Part shown: positions 1-7,768 of the stretch, piece by piece
How positions within the stretch are numbered: position 1 is the first letter of the stretch
How the letters are laid out: each line of letters begins with the position of its first letter
Assembly: GCF_000711215.1 (NCBI RefSeq)
Contig: NZ_JOMF01000004.1
Span: forward strand, 186,001-250,000
Direction: 5' to 3'
Length of the DNA: 64,000 nucleotides
From: Methanomicrobium mobile BP
GTDB taxonomy: Archaea; Halobacteriota; Methanomicrobia; Methanomicrobiales; Methanomicrobiaceae
The notes under the pieces: model-generated
Seen by the model: the letters and a program-made list of their open reading frames with translations, nothing else
Told to the model about the DNA's origin: nothing
Database searches by the model: none
Position numbers and translations under genes: made by a program

Positions 1-774
1 ATGCCCCAATTCGAGCAAAAATTCTTCAAGTTTATTCAATATTGCCGATTCAAAAGATGATTCATCCATGACATCGAGTGACCTCAAACCCAAAAAATCA
101 AAAATATACGGATCGCGGATTACCAGAGCAGGGGACTGAATTTCTGCGCCGCTGTTTGCTAAAACAGACAGTGCCTCTTTATCCTTGGATAAACCGGAAC
201 GCTCAAAGTACATGGAATCAATCTGTCTTTTCAGCTCACGCACAGACCACGTACCTTTTATGCATTCAGTTTCGTAAAACAGACGCTTCAACGGGGACTC
301 AATCTCGATAATTTCGCATATGTGTGTAAAAGAAAGCGAAGTTACAAGTTTTTCAGGAGGAATTCTGAATTCGGGAGTCAGTGACTCCCGAATTCCTTGT
401 ATTTGAATATTATGTTCACTGCCGGATTTCAATTCAGCACCCGAGCAGACAGAAAGATACTGCTCTCTCACGCTATCGGGCAGAATCTTCTCAATTTCAG
501 GATACCTTTCATAAAATAAAACATAGCGCCTTAAGTCACGAGGATCGCACCTTTTCATTCCCAGATCTTTCAGCGAATGTGAAATGCGTTCAAAAAGTTT
601 CTCCCCGTACTTTGCCTTTTCCTCGCCGTAAAGCTCAAACTCTGAGATATATGCACCTATACACCAGTTCCTGAGAGTAAGTCCAACATTCACAGCCCGC
701 ACAGCCGATTCGCAAAACTGAGAATCAACAGACTTGATAGCGCCAATAAGACCGTTAAAAGATAATTCACTCAT
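1..774 (-). CDS. DUF1016 / YhcG-type nuclease, C-terminus cut by window edge
   Basis: An open minus-strand frame of 258 codons runs off the left edge; it starts at ATG 774-772. The first ~120 residues match the DUF1016 N-terminal (winged-helix-like) region: 'YISEFELYGEEKAKYGEKL', 'ERISHSLKDLG', then 'RDLRRYVLFYERYPEI'. After a short linker comes the start of the PDDEXK nuclease part: 'KGTWSVRELKRQIDS', 'FERSGLSKDK', 'DPYIFDFLGL' and 'LEEFLLELG', in the order seen in YhcG proteins. The catalytic residues lie beyond the window. Family members are predicted nucleases often found with restriction and defence genes; the role here is inferred. The linker carries a 29-base palindrome read in frame as IRESLTPEF. 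The region is more AT-rich than the rest of the window, which fits an accessory segment. Confidence 0.82.
   Translation of the reverse strand, partial: MSELSFNGLIGAIKSVDSQFCESAVRAVNVGLTLRNWCIGAYISEFELYGEEKAKYGEKLFERISHSLKDLGMKRCDPRDLRRYVLFYERYPEIEKILPDSVREQYLSVCSGAELKSGSEHNIQIQGIRESLTPEFRIPPEKLVTSLSFTHICEIIEIESPLKRLFYETECIKGTWSVRELKRQIDSMYFERSGLSKDKEALSVLANSGAEIQSPALVIRDPYIFDFLGLRSLDVMDESSFESAILNKLEEFLLELGH
367..395. repeat. 29-base palindromic element, copy 1 (inside the nuclease gene)
   Basis: Two 14-base arms (GAATTCGGGAGTCA and its complement) around one central base form a perfect hairpin. It lies in frame in the linker between the two domains of the DUF1016 gene. A second copy with one change lies at 981-1009. 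Confidence 0.85.
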
Positions 775-848
775 ACCTGATTTCCCCATTAATCAAAAAC
801 AGAAATAATGCACCCAATGATTCATCAAATAAAGCCATGCACCTAACC

Positions 849-898
849 CTGTTTTAAAATTAATATTAAATATTGATTAATTTATTGCTTTAAAACAG
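849..898. repeat. AT-rich inverted repeat upstream of the nuclease gene
   Basis: CTGTTTTAAA at 849-858 is matched by its exact complement TTTAAAACAG at 889-898, with a 30-base AT-only core that holds ATTAAT twice. It sits 75 bases upstream of the minus-strand nuclease gene, so it may contain its promoter or operator, or be an end of a mobile segment. Confidence 0.5.
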
Positions 899-980
899 AG
901 CGGATCATAAAAAAACGAAATTGAATCAATAATAACCGCCTTTTTTTTGTTGTTCGAATATCAGTAGTTATATATATTAT

Positions 981-1009
981 GAATTTGGGAGTCAGTGACT
1001 CCCGAATTC
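981..1009. repeat. 29-base palindromic element, copy 2 (intergenic)
   Basis: Same element as at 367-395, with C to T at the sixth base (GAATTT instead of GAATTC) and otherwise identical. It lies between the nuclease gene and tRNA-Asn, in the 346-base gene-free stretch 775-1120, which otherwise shows only AT-rich DNA. Confidence 0.85.
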
Positions 1010-1120
1010 ATTATATTTAAACCATTGCACACGGACGGATTTAAAACACGGGCACTCTAAGTCACAAGCGAATGCGTAATGTACCAAAACAGAACAGAGC
1101 GTTAGAACAATAACGCCAAG

Positions 1121-1193
1121 CGCCCCCAACAGGACTCGAACCTGTGACATTCTGATTAACAGTCAGACACTCTACCAACTGAGTTATGGAGGC
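1121..1193 (-). tRNA. tRNA-Asn (GTT)
   Basis: On the minus strand a 73-base cloverleaf: acceptor GCCTCCA pairs with TGGGGGC, D arm, anticodon loop CTGTTAA with anticodon GTT, T loop GTTCGAGTC, discriminator G, no encoded CCA. Its 3' end points towards the accessory-looking segment at the left edge, a common arrangement for integration sites. Confidence 0.96.
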
Positions 1194-1347
1194 TTGTCAG
1201 CATTGCGTAACAATGTTGCCATATAACCTTGACTTTTGATGTATTAAAGATTATGAATTAAGTCAGTATCAGGAATTAATTCTGCGGCATAAAGGGTCGG
1301 CATAAGGGATTGGAATTACGCCGGCGGATAAGCCATAGGATAACCGA

Positions 1348-1695
1348 TCAGCCCTGCTCACCCTGCTCTTTTTTACAGTTGCGGTCTGCCTCATCCTGCC
1401 GTGTCTTTACGGACTCGATGAGCCTTATCAGCGAATCCAGATCCTCGTTCAGACTGCCGATGAGCTCCGCCGCCTTCTCGGTCGCAACCGCACCCGCGGG
1501 CGAGGCTTTGATATATCCCGAATGCTCCAGAACCTTGAGAGAATAGCGCACCCGATGCGACGGAATCCCGAGAATCTCCGAGAGTTTCAGGATACCAATC
1601 GGCTGATTGTCGAGGACGGCACGAATAACCTCGAGATGCCGCGCCACAAGTTCGACCTCATTCATAAGCTTTTGAATCATGGATAAACCCCGCAT
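1348..1695 (-). CDS. Winged-helix transcriptional regulator
   Basis: A 115-residue protein with a single winged helix-turn-helix. 'LDNQPIGILKLSEILGIP' is helix 1-2, 'SHRVRYSLKVLEHSGYI' the recognition helix, and 'KASPAGAVATEKAAEL' the wing; a charged C-terminal helix of about 40 residues could dimerise. Small regulators of this layout are common in euryarchaeal methanogens; the target is unknown. Two in-frame starts are possible (ATG at 1695 and at 1680), each preceded by a copy of GCGGGGTT, so the first five residues are uncertain. It is followed on the same strand only by tRNA-Asn 150 bases away, so it is probably monocistronic. Confidence 0.75.
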   Translation of the reverse strand: MRGLSMIQKLMNEVELVARHLEVIRAVLDNQPIGILKLSEILGIPSHRVRYSLKVLEHSGYIKASPAGAVATEKAAELIGSLNEDLDSLIRLIESVKTRQDEADRNCKKEQGEQG

Positions 1696-1761
1696 TAACC
1701 CCGCATATTCATTGCATAATCATTGCATACTCATAGCATACTCATTTTAGGCATCACGACG

Positions 1762-1989
1762 TCAGTCCTGTGCCATCAGCCATTCCTTATCCCGCTTATA
1801 GTGCTTTGCGAACAGATACGCGATAACGCCGGCAAGAACAAAGCAGACAACCGCAATCTGAATACTGTAAAAAGGAATCAGACCAAACAGCGCAAGAATG
1901 CCGATAGCGACCAGCAATATCATGAAATTGAGCATCATTGCAAGTTTCGTAAACTTCATCCTGAAAGTTCGTTCAGCTGTAGGATTCAT
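1762..1989 (-). CDS. Small two-helix membrane protein
   Basis: A 75-residue protein with a basic N-terminus (TAERTFRMKFTK), two closely spaced hydrophobic helices (about residues 17-38 and 43-62) and a charged C-terminal tail (KHYKRDKEWLMAQD). This predicts a hairpin in the cytoplasmic membrane with both ends inside. An internal ATG at 1959 would give a shorter form. No family is recognised. It is 66 bases upstream of the regulator gene on the same strand and could be co-transcribed with it. Confidence 0.6.
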   Translation of the reverse strand: MNPTAERTFRMKFTKLAMMLNFMILLVAIGILALFGLIPFYSIQIAVVCFVLAGVIAYLFAKHYKRDKEWLMAQD

Positions 1990-2061
1990 TACATTAAAAT
2001 ATAATCTTAAACCGTAAAATTACTTCTAAATGTGAATCATAAATTACAACGGCGGCAAAAA

Positions 2062-3240
2062 ATGAAAAATATCGACACACTCTTAAAATCGGCGAACGCC
2101 GACGCATACATCCTCTACGCAAACTCAAACGATCCCGACATGCGCTATATCTCGGGATTTAACGTAAGCGACCCGCTGTTATGCATAAAATGCGCAGGCA
2201 AAAGACCGGCCCTCATAGTGCCGCAGATGGAAAAGGAGAGAGCCGCCGCGGAATCCGCATGCGATGTGCTCACCCGCGGCGAAATAGGATTCTTCGAATA
2301 TTACGAAGAATTCAAAGACGGATTCAAAGCGCAGGCGAAGATGACCGCGGACTACGTCGCCGCAAACGGCACCCAAGACCGCGACGGCAAAAAACCGACC
2401 GTCCTCGTCCCCGAAAACTTCCCCATAGTCTTCGCAGGGGAACTCGGGAACTACTGCACGCTGACGGTCGACCGCGGGGGAATGGGGGAGATTCGGAGCG
2501 TAAAGACCGCCGATGAAATCGCAAAGATACGAGCCTGTCAGGCGGTAAACGAACGTGCCCTCGCATTCGCCGTCAACATCATAAAAACCGCACCCGCGGA
2601 TAACGGAGAACTGCGTATACCCGCCGGCATGAGCGGCGAAGGCGAACCGCTCACATCCGATGTCCTGCGCGGACTTATAGAATGCTTCTTCCTGAAAAAC
2701 GGCTGCATTGCCGAGGAAACAATAGTCTCCTGCGGCACCGAGACCGCAATGCCGCATAACATCGGGCACGGAGTCCTCTGCGAAAACGAGCCCATAGTCC
2801 TCGACATATTCCCGCGCGACAGAAAAACGGGCTACTACTCCGACATGACAAGAACCGTCCTAAGAGGTGAGCCCTCCCGCGAACTCGCAAAACTCTACGA
2901 GACCGTCGCCGAAGGAAAGCGCCTCGGAGAATCCATGATACGCGCCGGAATCAAAGGATGCGATGTCCACAACGCCGTCCTGAAATACTTCGAAGACAGC
3001 GGATACCATACCGAAACCGAAGGCTTCATCCACAGCCTCGGACACGGCGTCGGTCTCGCAATCCATGAACAGCCCTCACTCTCGCCCTCCGGCGGCGAAC
3101 TCGCACAGGGTCATATAGTCACGGTCGAGCCCGGACTCTACTACAAAGGAATAGGCGGCGTCCGCCTCGAAGACATGGGACTAGTCACCGCCGGCGGCTT
3201 CGACTGCTTCACGAAATTCGAAGAGAGACTCGTGCTTTAA
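2062..3240 (+). CDS. M24 family Xaa-Pro peptidase
   Basis: A creatinase/prolidase-type aminopeptidase that removes an N-terminal residue preceding proline. The N-terminal half (about 1-150) is the creatinase N domain ('DMRYISGF'); the C-terminal half is the pita-bread fold. Its dimetal ligands are visible in order: Asp in 'VLDIFPRD', Asp in 'YYSDMTRTV', His in 'HSLGHGVGLAIHE', Glu in 'TVEPGLYY' and Glu in 'GVRLEDMG'. ATG 2062 is chosen because the open frame upstream of it holds only 10 non-conserved residues. The next gene encodes another M24-fold enzyme, methionine aminopeptidase, 184 bases downstream; that gap contains several short ATAACTGAC-like repeats. Confidence 0.9.
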   Translation: MKNIDTLLKSANADAYILYANSNDPDMRYISGFNVSDPLLCIKCAGKRPALIVPQMEKERAAAESACDVLTRGEIGFFEYYEEFKDGFKAQAKMTADYVAANGTQDRDGKKPTVLVPENFPIVFAGELGNYCTLTVDRGGMGEIRSVKTADEIAKIRACQAVNERALAFAVNIIKTAPADNGELRIPAGMSGEGEPLTSDVLRGLIECFFLKNGCIAEETIVSCGTETAMPHNIGHGVLCENEPIVLDIFPRDRKTGYYSDMTRTVLRGEPSRELAKLYETVAEGKRLGESMIRAGIKGCDVHNAVLKYFEDSGYHTETEGFIHSLGHGVGLAIHEQPSLSPSGGELAQGHIVTVEPGLYYKGIGGVRLEDMGLVTAGGFDCFTKFEERLVL

Positions 3241-3424
3241 TGCTTAATGCCGCGGCACATAACCCGCAGACATAATCCCATAATCCGACTTCGGGTTATA
3301 TCATCCCCGACATCCAAATAATAATGGCTTAAATAACCGACATATAACCTACTCAAATAACTGACTTATTACACACATATAACTGACAGATAACTGACTT
3401 AAATAACGACATAACAGAGGAATC

Positions 3425-4315
3425 ATGACCAAATACACACTTGACGACGAAGTCGTCGATGCATATGTCGAGGCAGGCAGACTCGCCAAAAAACGTCTTG
3501 AAATCGCCGCATCAATGGTAAAACCCGACGCACTCATCCTTGACGTGGTCGAGAGCACCGAACAGGCAATCAGGGACGAAGGCGCTGAGATAGCCTTCCC
3601 GGTCAATATCTCATTAAACGAAGCCGCGGCGCACGACACGGCGTCATTCGGCGACGAACGCGTCTTTTCCAAAGGCGACGTCGTAAAAGTCGACCTCGGC
3701 GTCCTCATTGACGGATATATCGCCGACACCGCAATGACCGTAGACCTCGGTAATCACGCAAAACTCGTGGAAGCGTCCAGAAACGCGCTCAACGCCGCCG
3801 CAGCCATGGTCAAACCCGGCGTCAGAACCGGCGAGATCGGCGCCGCCGTTCAGGCGGAGATAGAAAAACTCGGATTCCTGCCCGTATCCAACCTCACGGG
3901 TCACGGACTGGGATACTACCACCTCCACGGCATACCCACATTCCCGAATGTTGCCGTGAGCGGCGGCACCGTCCTCGAAGAGGGCATGACCTTTGCAATC
4001 GAACCCTTCGCCACAACCGGAAGCGGTCACGTGACGGGAGCGCCGAGAACCGAAATATTCAGCCAGATCGGACGAAAACCCGTGCGTCTGCCCAGCGCCA
4101 AGGCGCTTCTGAAGACCATCGAGACGAGAAAAACCCTGCCCTTCTCGCGCAGATGGTATCACGACAAAAACTCCGAGGTAAATATCGTCAGAATGTGCAA
4201 CGAAGGCATATTAACCGACTATCCGGTACTGCGCGACATTCAGGGATCCTTTGTCTCGCAGGCGGAGCATACCTTCATAGTAACCGAAGACGGCTGTATA
4301 ATAACGACCGCATAA
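3425..4315 (+). CDS. map: Type II methionine aminopeptidase
   Basis: Removes the initiator methionine from nascent proteins in the cytoplasm. The 296-residue length is typical of archaeal type II enzymes. Metal ligands are visible: 'VKVDLGVLIDGYIADTAMT' carries the two Asp, 'LTGHGLGYYHLHG' the His, 'FAIEPFAT' the Glu and 'QAEHTFIV' the last Glu. The type II helical insert lies between the His and the final Glu ('LLKTIETRKTLPFSRRW'). ATG 3425 follows AGAGGAATC, a suitable ribosome site. The neighbouring peptidase upstream shares the fold but has a different N-domain. Confidence 0.96.
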   Translation: MTKYTLDDEVVDAYVEAGRLAKKRLEIAASMVKPDALILDVVESTEQAIRDEGAEIAFPVNISLNEAAAHDTASFGDERVFSKGDVVKVDLGVLIDGYIADTAMTVDLGNHAKLVEASRNALNAAAAMVKPGVRTGEIGAAVQAEIEKLGFLPVSNLTGHGLGYYHLHGIPTFPNVAVSGGTVLEEGMTFAIEPFATTGSGHVTGAPRTEIFSQIGRKPVRLPSAKALLKTIETRKTLPFSRRWYHDKNSEVNIVRMCNEGILTDYPVLRDIQGSFVSQAEHTFIVTEDGCIITTA

Positions 4316-4438
4316 TCTGTTTACGCCGGATTGTCCGCCGTATCGGACAAATCGGCAAACTTTTTTGCCGTTTGGCACCCGCATACGTGTAAAAGATACA
4401 TATATGACAATTTAAGCCGAATATACTACGTTGTACGC

Positions 4439-5722
4439 ATGTCTTTAAACACAGATGCAGAAGCGCTGGAGATAATCGAACTTCTCCTCACGGGCGAGAT
4501 CATCAACAAATACGATAGTCTGAATAAGGATGATCTCCCGCCGCGACTCAGAAAGATTCTCGGAGCGCCGAACTGCAATACGGAGATTGAAAGACCGATC
4601 GTCTTAAGCGAAGCGATTGTCGAGAAGACTCTCGGAATCGGCGCCGCATACGAAAAAGTAAGCAAAAACCCCTTTGTAAAATACGAGGACTTCGGAAAAA
4701 GGCTCGGCATATCCGCACTCGACGCCGCCGCCGGCTGGTTCCTCAAGCAGGATGTCTCCGACCTCATAGCCGAAAACCCCGCACTTTCCTACTACTACGA
4801 GCAGGCTAAGACACCCGGAGTCTCCTACGACGAAGCCAGAAGACTTACGCCGCGATACTGCGAGTCAAGAGATTACCTTGACGCCAAACTCGAAGAGATC
4901 ATAGGCGACGACGAAGAACTCAAACAGGCAAGAAACCTCATACTCTTCTCGGCATCCGAGGACGGCGAGATGTCGCTCGAAGACCTCGTATGCACGCCGC
5001 GTCAGGAAGAGATGATAAAGAAGATAGACGTCGCTTTAAAGAATCTGGACTTCCTCCGCGAGAGAAAGATCTACGAGTTCGGAAAGCTCCTCTTCGTGGG
5101 ACCCCCGGGAACGGGAAAGACCTCGCTTGCGCTTGCGATGGCAAAGAAACTGAAGATGCCGCTTCTCGAAGTCCGCCTCGCCATGATAACCTCGCAGTAT
5201 CTCGGCGAGACCTCCAAGAACATCGACCGAATCTTCGACCTCGCACGCAGATTATCCCCGTGCATCCTCTTCATCGACGAGTTCGACTTCGTCGCCAGAA
5301 GCAGGGTTACCGAGGATAACGGCGCAATGAAGCGTGCCGTCAACATGCTCCTCAAGAACATCGACACAATCAGTTTCGTCAAGAACGGCGTCCTCCTCAT
5401 CGGCGCAACCAACCACCCGGGGATGCTCGATGAAGCGGCATGGAGAAGGTTCGACGACGTCGTCGAGTTCCCGCTGCCCGACTTCGCGATGAGAAGGGAG
5501 ATTTTACAGAAGATCACGCGCTGTCTCGACTGCACCTGCGACTACGACGGTCTTGCCAACGAGACCGAAGGCTTCAGCGGCGCCGACCTCAAGATTATGA
5601 TAAAGGAATCTCTTATATCGGCACTTATGCGCGACAGTTTCGTCATGGACGACGGCGACATCGAACAGGGCATGAGCAGTGTCCGCGACCGCGAAAACAT
5701 CCGCCTCGGCGCCTCAATCTGA
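4439..5722 (+). CDS. AAA family ATPase
   Basis: A 427-residue ATPase with one AAA module. Walker A is 'GPPGTGKTS' near residue 220, Walker B 'ILFIDEFDF' near 278, sensor 1 'LIGATNHP' near 325 and the arginine-finger region 'AAWRRFDDVVEF', followed by the AAA lid 'ETEGFSGADLKIMIKES'. The N-terminal 200 residues are helical, unlike a Cdc48 double-psi barrel, and are not recognised. The start at 4439 is favoured because a TATA-like ACATATATG lies at about 4398-4406, close to leaderless spacing; the frame is open further upstream. Such single-AAA proteins remodel or unfold partner proteins; the partner is unknown. Confidence 0.85.
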   Translation: MSLNTDAEALEIIELLLTGEIINKYDSLNKDDLPPRLRKILGAPNCNTEIERPIVLSEAIVEKTLGIGAAYEKVSKNPFVKYEDFGKRLGISALDAAAGWFLKQDVSDLIAENPALSYYYEQAKTPGVSYDEARRLTPRYCESRDYLDAKLEEIIGDDEELKQARNLILFSASEDGEMSLEDLVCTPRQEEMIKKIDVALKNLDFLRERKIYEFGKLLFVGPPGTGKTSLALAMAKKLKMPLLEVRLAMITSQYLGETSKNIDRIFDLARRLSPCILFIDEFDFVARSRVTEDNGAMKRAVNMLLKNIDTISFVKNGVLLIGATNHPGMLDEAAWRRFDDVVEFPLPDFAMRREILQKITRCLDCTCDYDGLANETEGFSGADLKIMIKESLISALMRDSFVMDDGDIEQGMSSVRDRENIRLGASI

Positions 5723-5791
5723 GAAAAAAGATTAAATCGATAATAAACAATAACGGATTATTACGATAATCGGTGCGGCAGGTTACGAAGG

Positions 5792-6511
5792 ATGAAGCTG
5801 ACGGTTTTGGGCACGGGCGATACGGTGGGAACGCCGAAGATAGGCTGCGACTGCGATGTCTGCAAGGCGGCGCTTGCCCTGGGGAAAGAACGTCTGCGCT
5901 CGACATATCTCATCGAGGAAGACGGACACCACCTCCTCATCGACACGTCGCCGGACTTAAGGAAACAGCTTCTCCTCGCAGGCAGCCCCAAGATCGACGC
6001 GGTCTTATGGACGCACGCGCACTATGACCATATCGCCGGCTTCAACGAATTCTACAGGATTCAGAAGTTCCCTCCGGGGTATGCGGCGGCGACCGCGATG
6101 GACGACATCGCAAAATACTTCCATTTTATCAATTTCAAAAAATTCCCGCAGGAACCTTATGTGCCCTTCGAGCTCTTCGGCATAAAGTTCACCTTCGTCG
6201 AGGTCAACCACCCGGGGATGTACACCTGCGGCGTCATAATCGAGTATAACGGCAAAAAAATCGGAATCACTTCGGATACCAGCGATATCCTCAAAGACGA
6301 GACGGTCGCGGCTTTCGAAAACTGCGACATCATGTTCATCGACGCCCTCATGAATCCCACTATCCATATCGAAAAGCACATGAACTACGCCGAAGCGATT
6401 GCGTTTGCGGAGCGCGTGAAGCCAAAGGAGTTCCATCTGGTTCACATGAGCCACAATATCCCTCTTGACTGGAAATACGTCTGCCACGACGGATTCAGCG
6501 TCGAGATATAA
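5792..6511 (+). CDS. PhnP-like metallo-beta-lactamase-fold phosphodiesterase
   Basis: A 239-residue hydrolase of the metallo-beta-lactamase fold. The dimetal motif is 'THAHYDHIAG' (HxHxDH), with a further metal Asp in 'ITSDTSD' and a C-terminal His in 'HLVHMSHN'. The N-terminus 'GTGDTVGTPKIGCDCDVC' matches PhnP-type proteins, whose paired cysteines bind a structural zinc. In bacteria PhnP cleaves phosphoribosyl 1,2-cyclic phosphate; whether this archaeal relative does so is not shown, and no phn genes are near. It lies 69 bases after the AAA ATPase and is convergent with rpoL. ATG 5792 is preceded by GAAGG. Confidence 0.85.
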   Translation: MKLTVLGTGDTVGTPKIGCDCDVCKAALALGKERLRSTYLIEEDGHHLLIDTSPDLRKQLLLAGSPKIDAVLWTHAHYDHIAGFNEFYRIQKFPPGYAAATAMDDIAKYFHFINFKKFPQEPYVPFELFGIKFTFVEVNHPGMYTCGVIIEYNGKKIGITSDTSDILKDETVAAFENCDIMFIDALMNPTIHIEKHMNYAEAIAFAERVKPKEFHLVHMSHNIPLDWKYVCHDGFSVEI

Positions 6512-6609
6512 TCCTTATAACCGATATAACCCATATAACCGCCATAATCGTGATAACGGGTTCAAATCGCTTAAACTGTTTTTAAAATAAACTGTTTTAA
6601 AAAAGTAAT

Positions 6610-6879
6610 TTATGCCTTCTCAATCTGTGCGAGAAGAGAAGCGCAGTCTTTTGATATCTGTTGAGCGGCGGTCTTGATGATATCAATCGGGTTCTTTTTG
6701 TTCTTTGTCGTTACGAGAAGAATCGGGTCCGAGAAGGTATATTCGCTGTAATACTGAACAACATCCACATCGGGATTGGTGATGATGACTTCCTTTAACA
6801 GATTCATGTAGGTATGATTTTCACCGACAAATGTGAGCTTTGCCTTATCTTCGGTCAGCTCGATGATCTTTATTTCCAT
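6610..6879 (-). CDS. rpoL: DNA-directed RNA polymerase subunit L
   Basis: Rpo11/RpoL, which pairs with RpoD to form the assembly platform of archaeal RNA polymerase. The 89-residue chain has the family pattern: 'MEIKIIELTEDKAKLTFVGE' with 'NHTYMNLLKEVI', then 'NPDVDVVQYYSEYTFSDPIL' and a C-terminal helix. One difference from many homologues is YSEYTFSDP where HP is common. An alternative start three codons upstream (6888) is possible. It is convergent with the hydrolase gene; the 98 bases between carry short repeats of ATAACC and AAACTGTTTTAAAA that may serve as terminators. Confidence 0.87.
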   Translation of the reverse strand: MEIKIIELTEDKAKLTFVGENHTYMNLLKEVIITNPDVDVVQYYSEYTFSDPILLVTTKNKKNPIDIIKTAAQQISKDCASLLAQIEKA

Positions 6880-7058
6880 AGATACCATACATATACGATT
6901 TTCATTAAGTAAAAGATTCCCATAAAATGCGGGTCGCGGATATCGCACCGACCTGCCGCAGCGTATCAAGGACGGAATGATTGCGGGAGCGCGGAAAAAT
7001 GGAATAAATCGCGTAAATGACTGTAAAATTGAAAAATTATAAAACGGTAAGACGGCTT

Positions 7059-7673
7059 TTACACCATCTTCTCGGTAAACACTATCATTCCCGCAACTCT
7101 GGTGATTCTTACCTTCACTCTCTGACCGGGCTTTGTTCCCGTCACATAGAGCGTGTATTTACCTATCTTGGCAACGCCGTCGCCGCGCTTGGAAAGGAAC
7201 TGGATATCGACTTCCATCTCCATGCCTTCCTCGACCTGCTCGGAGATATTCTCGGTCTTTGCCTTCCTCTTGCGAATCGGGCGGTGACCGCCGCAGGCAT
7301 CGCACTTAAGGGTGATAGTCCTTCCCTCTTTCACAAGTCTTGTATCCGGCTTTCCGCACTCGGAACAGATGACATAGTCCTCGATGTATTTGCCGATAAT
7401 GCCGCCAATCTGCTGTTTGTCGAACTTACCGTTGAAGACCGCACGCGAAGAATCAATCTTGCCTGCCGTTCCCAGCTCGCCGCAGAGGTATTTCAGGACG
7501 CCGTCGGGCTCGCGTCTTAAGACCGAGACAATCTCGGAGAAGTTCTCGATAACGGTCGTCTTACCCTCCACGAACACCCTTGCCTCGGGCACAATAAAAC
7601 GTCCCTCATCTCCGGATTTCTCGGTAATATTGGTATATGCGTGCTTCAATAGAGCCTCGTATGGATCGGTCAT
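7059..7673 (-). CDS. Translation initiation factor aIF2 beta with C-terminal TRAM domain
   Basis: Beta subunit of the aIF2 complex that delivers initiator Met-tRNA to the small ribosomal subunit. Residues 1-135 are the normal aIF2-beta: N-terminal helix, core domain ('[17 protein letters not shown]', '[20 protein letters not shown]') and a four-cysteine zinc ribbon (CSECGKP and CDACGG). Residues 145-204 form an added TRAM domain ('[19 protein letters not shown]', '[11 protein letters not shown]'), an RNA-binding beta-barrel. The fusion is known in some methanogens. The gene is divergent from purL across a 95-base shared promoter region. Confidence 0.94.
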   Translation of the reverse strand: MTDPYEALLKHAYTNITEKSGDEGRFIVPEARVFVEGKTTVIENFSEIVSVLRREPDGVLKYLCGELGTAGKIDSSRAVFNGKFDKQQIGGIIGKYIEDYVICSECGKPDTRLVKEGRTITLKCDACGGHRPIRKRKAKTENISEQVEEGMEMEVDIQFLSKRGDGVAKIGKYTLYVTGTKPGQRVKVRITRVAGMIVFTEKMV

Positions 7674-7768
7674 GCATATATTGTTGGATTTTATAGTGTA
7701 ATAACTGCTCGTTATGGGAATTAATCTGCACGTATTATCTTTTCTTAAGGCACATAATTTCTGTACTT

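Noticed and set aside
78-674. Two plus-strand open frames of 77 and 97 codons
   Set aside because: They lie opposite the DUF1016 nuclease frame, which has family motifs; their translations show no recognisable pattern.
2179-2769. A 196-codon minus-strand frame inside the M24 peptidase gene
   Set aside because: Shadow of the plus-strand gene, whose metal-ligand motifs are intact. The same reasoning removes the long opposite frames at 7017, 20257, 23201, 43081, 53049 and 58316.
3320-3415. ATAACTGAC repeats as a possible iteron origin
   Set aside because: Copies are short, irregular and few, and there is no neighbouring cdc6/orc gene.
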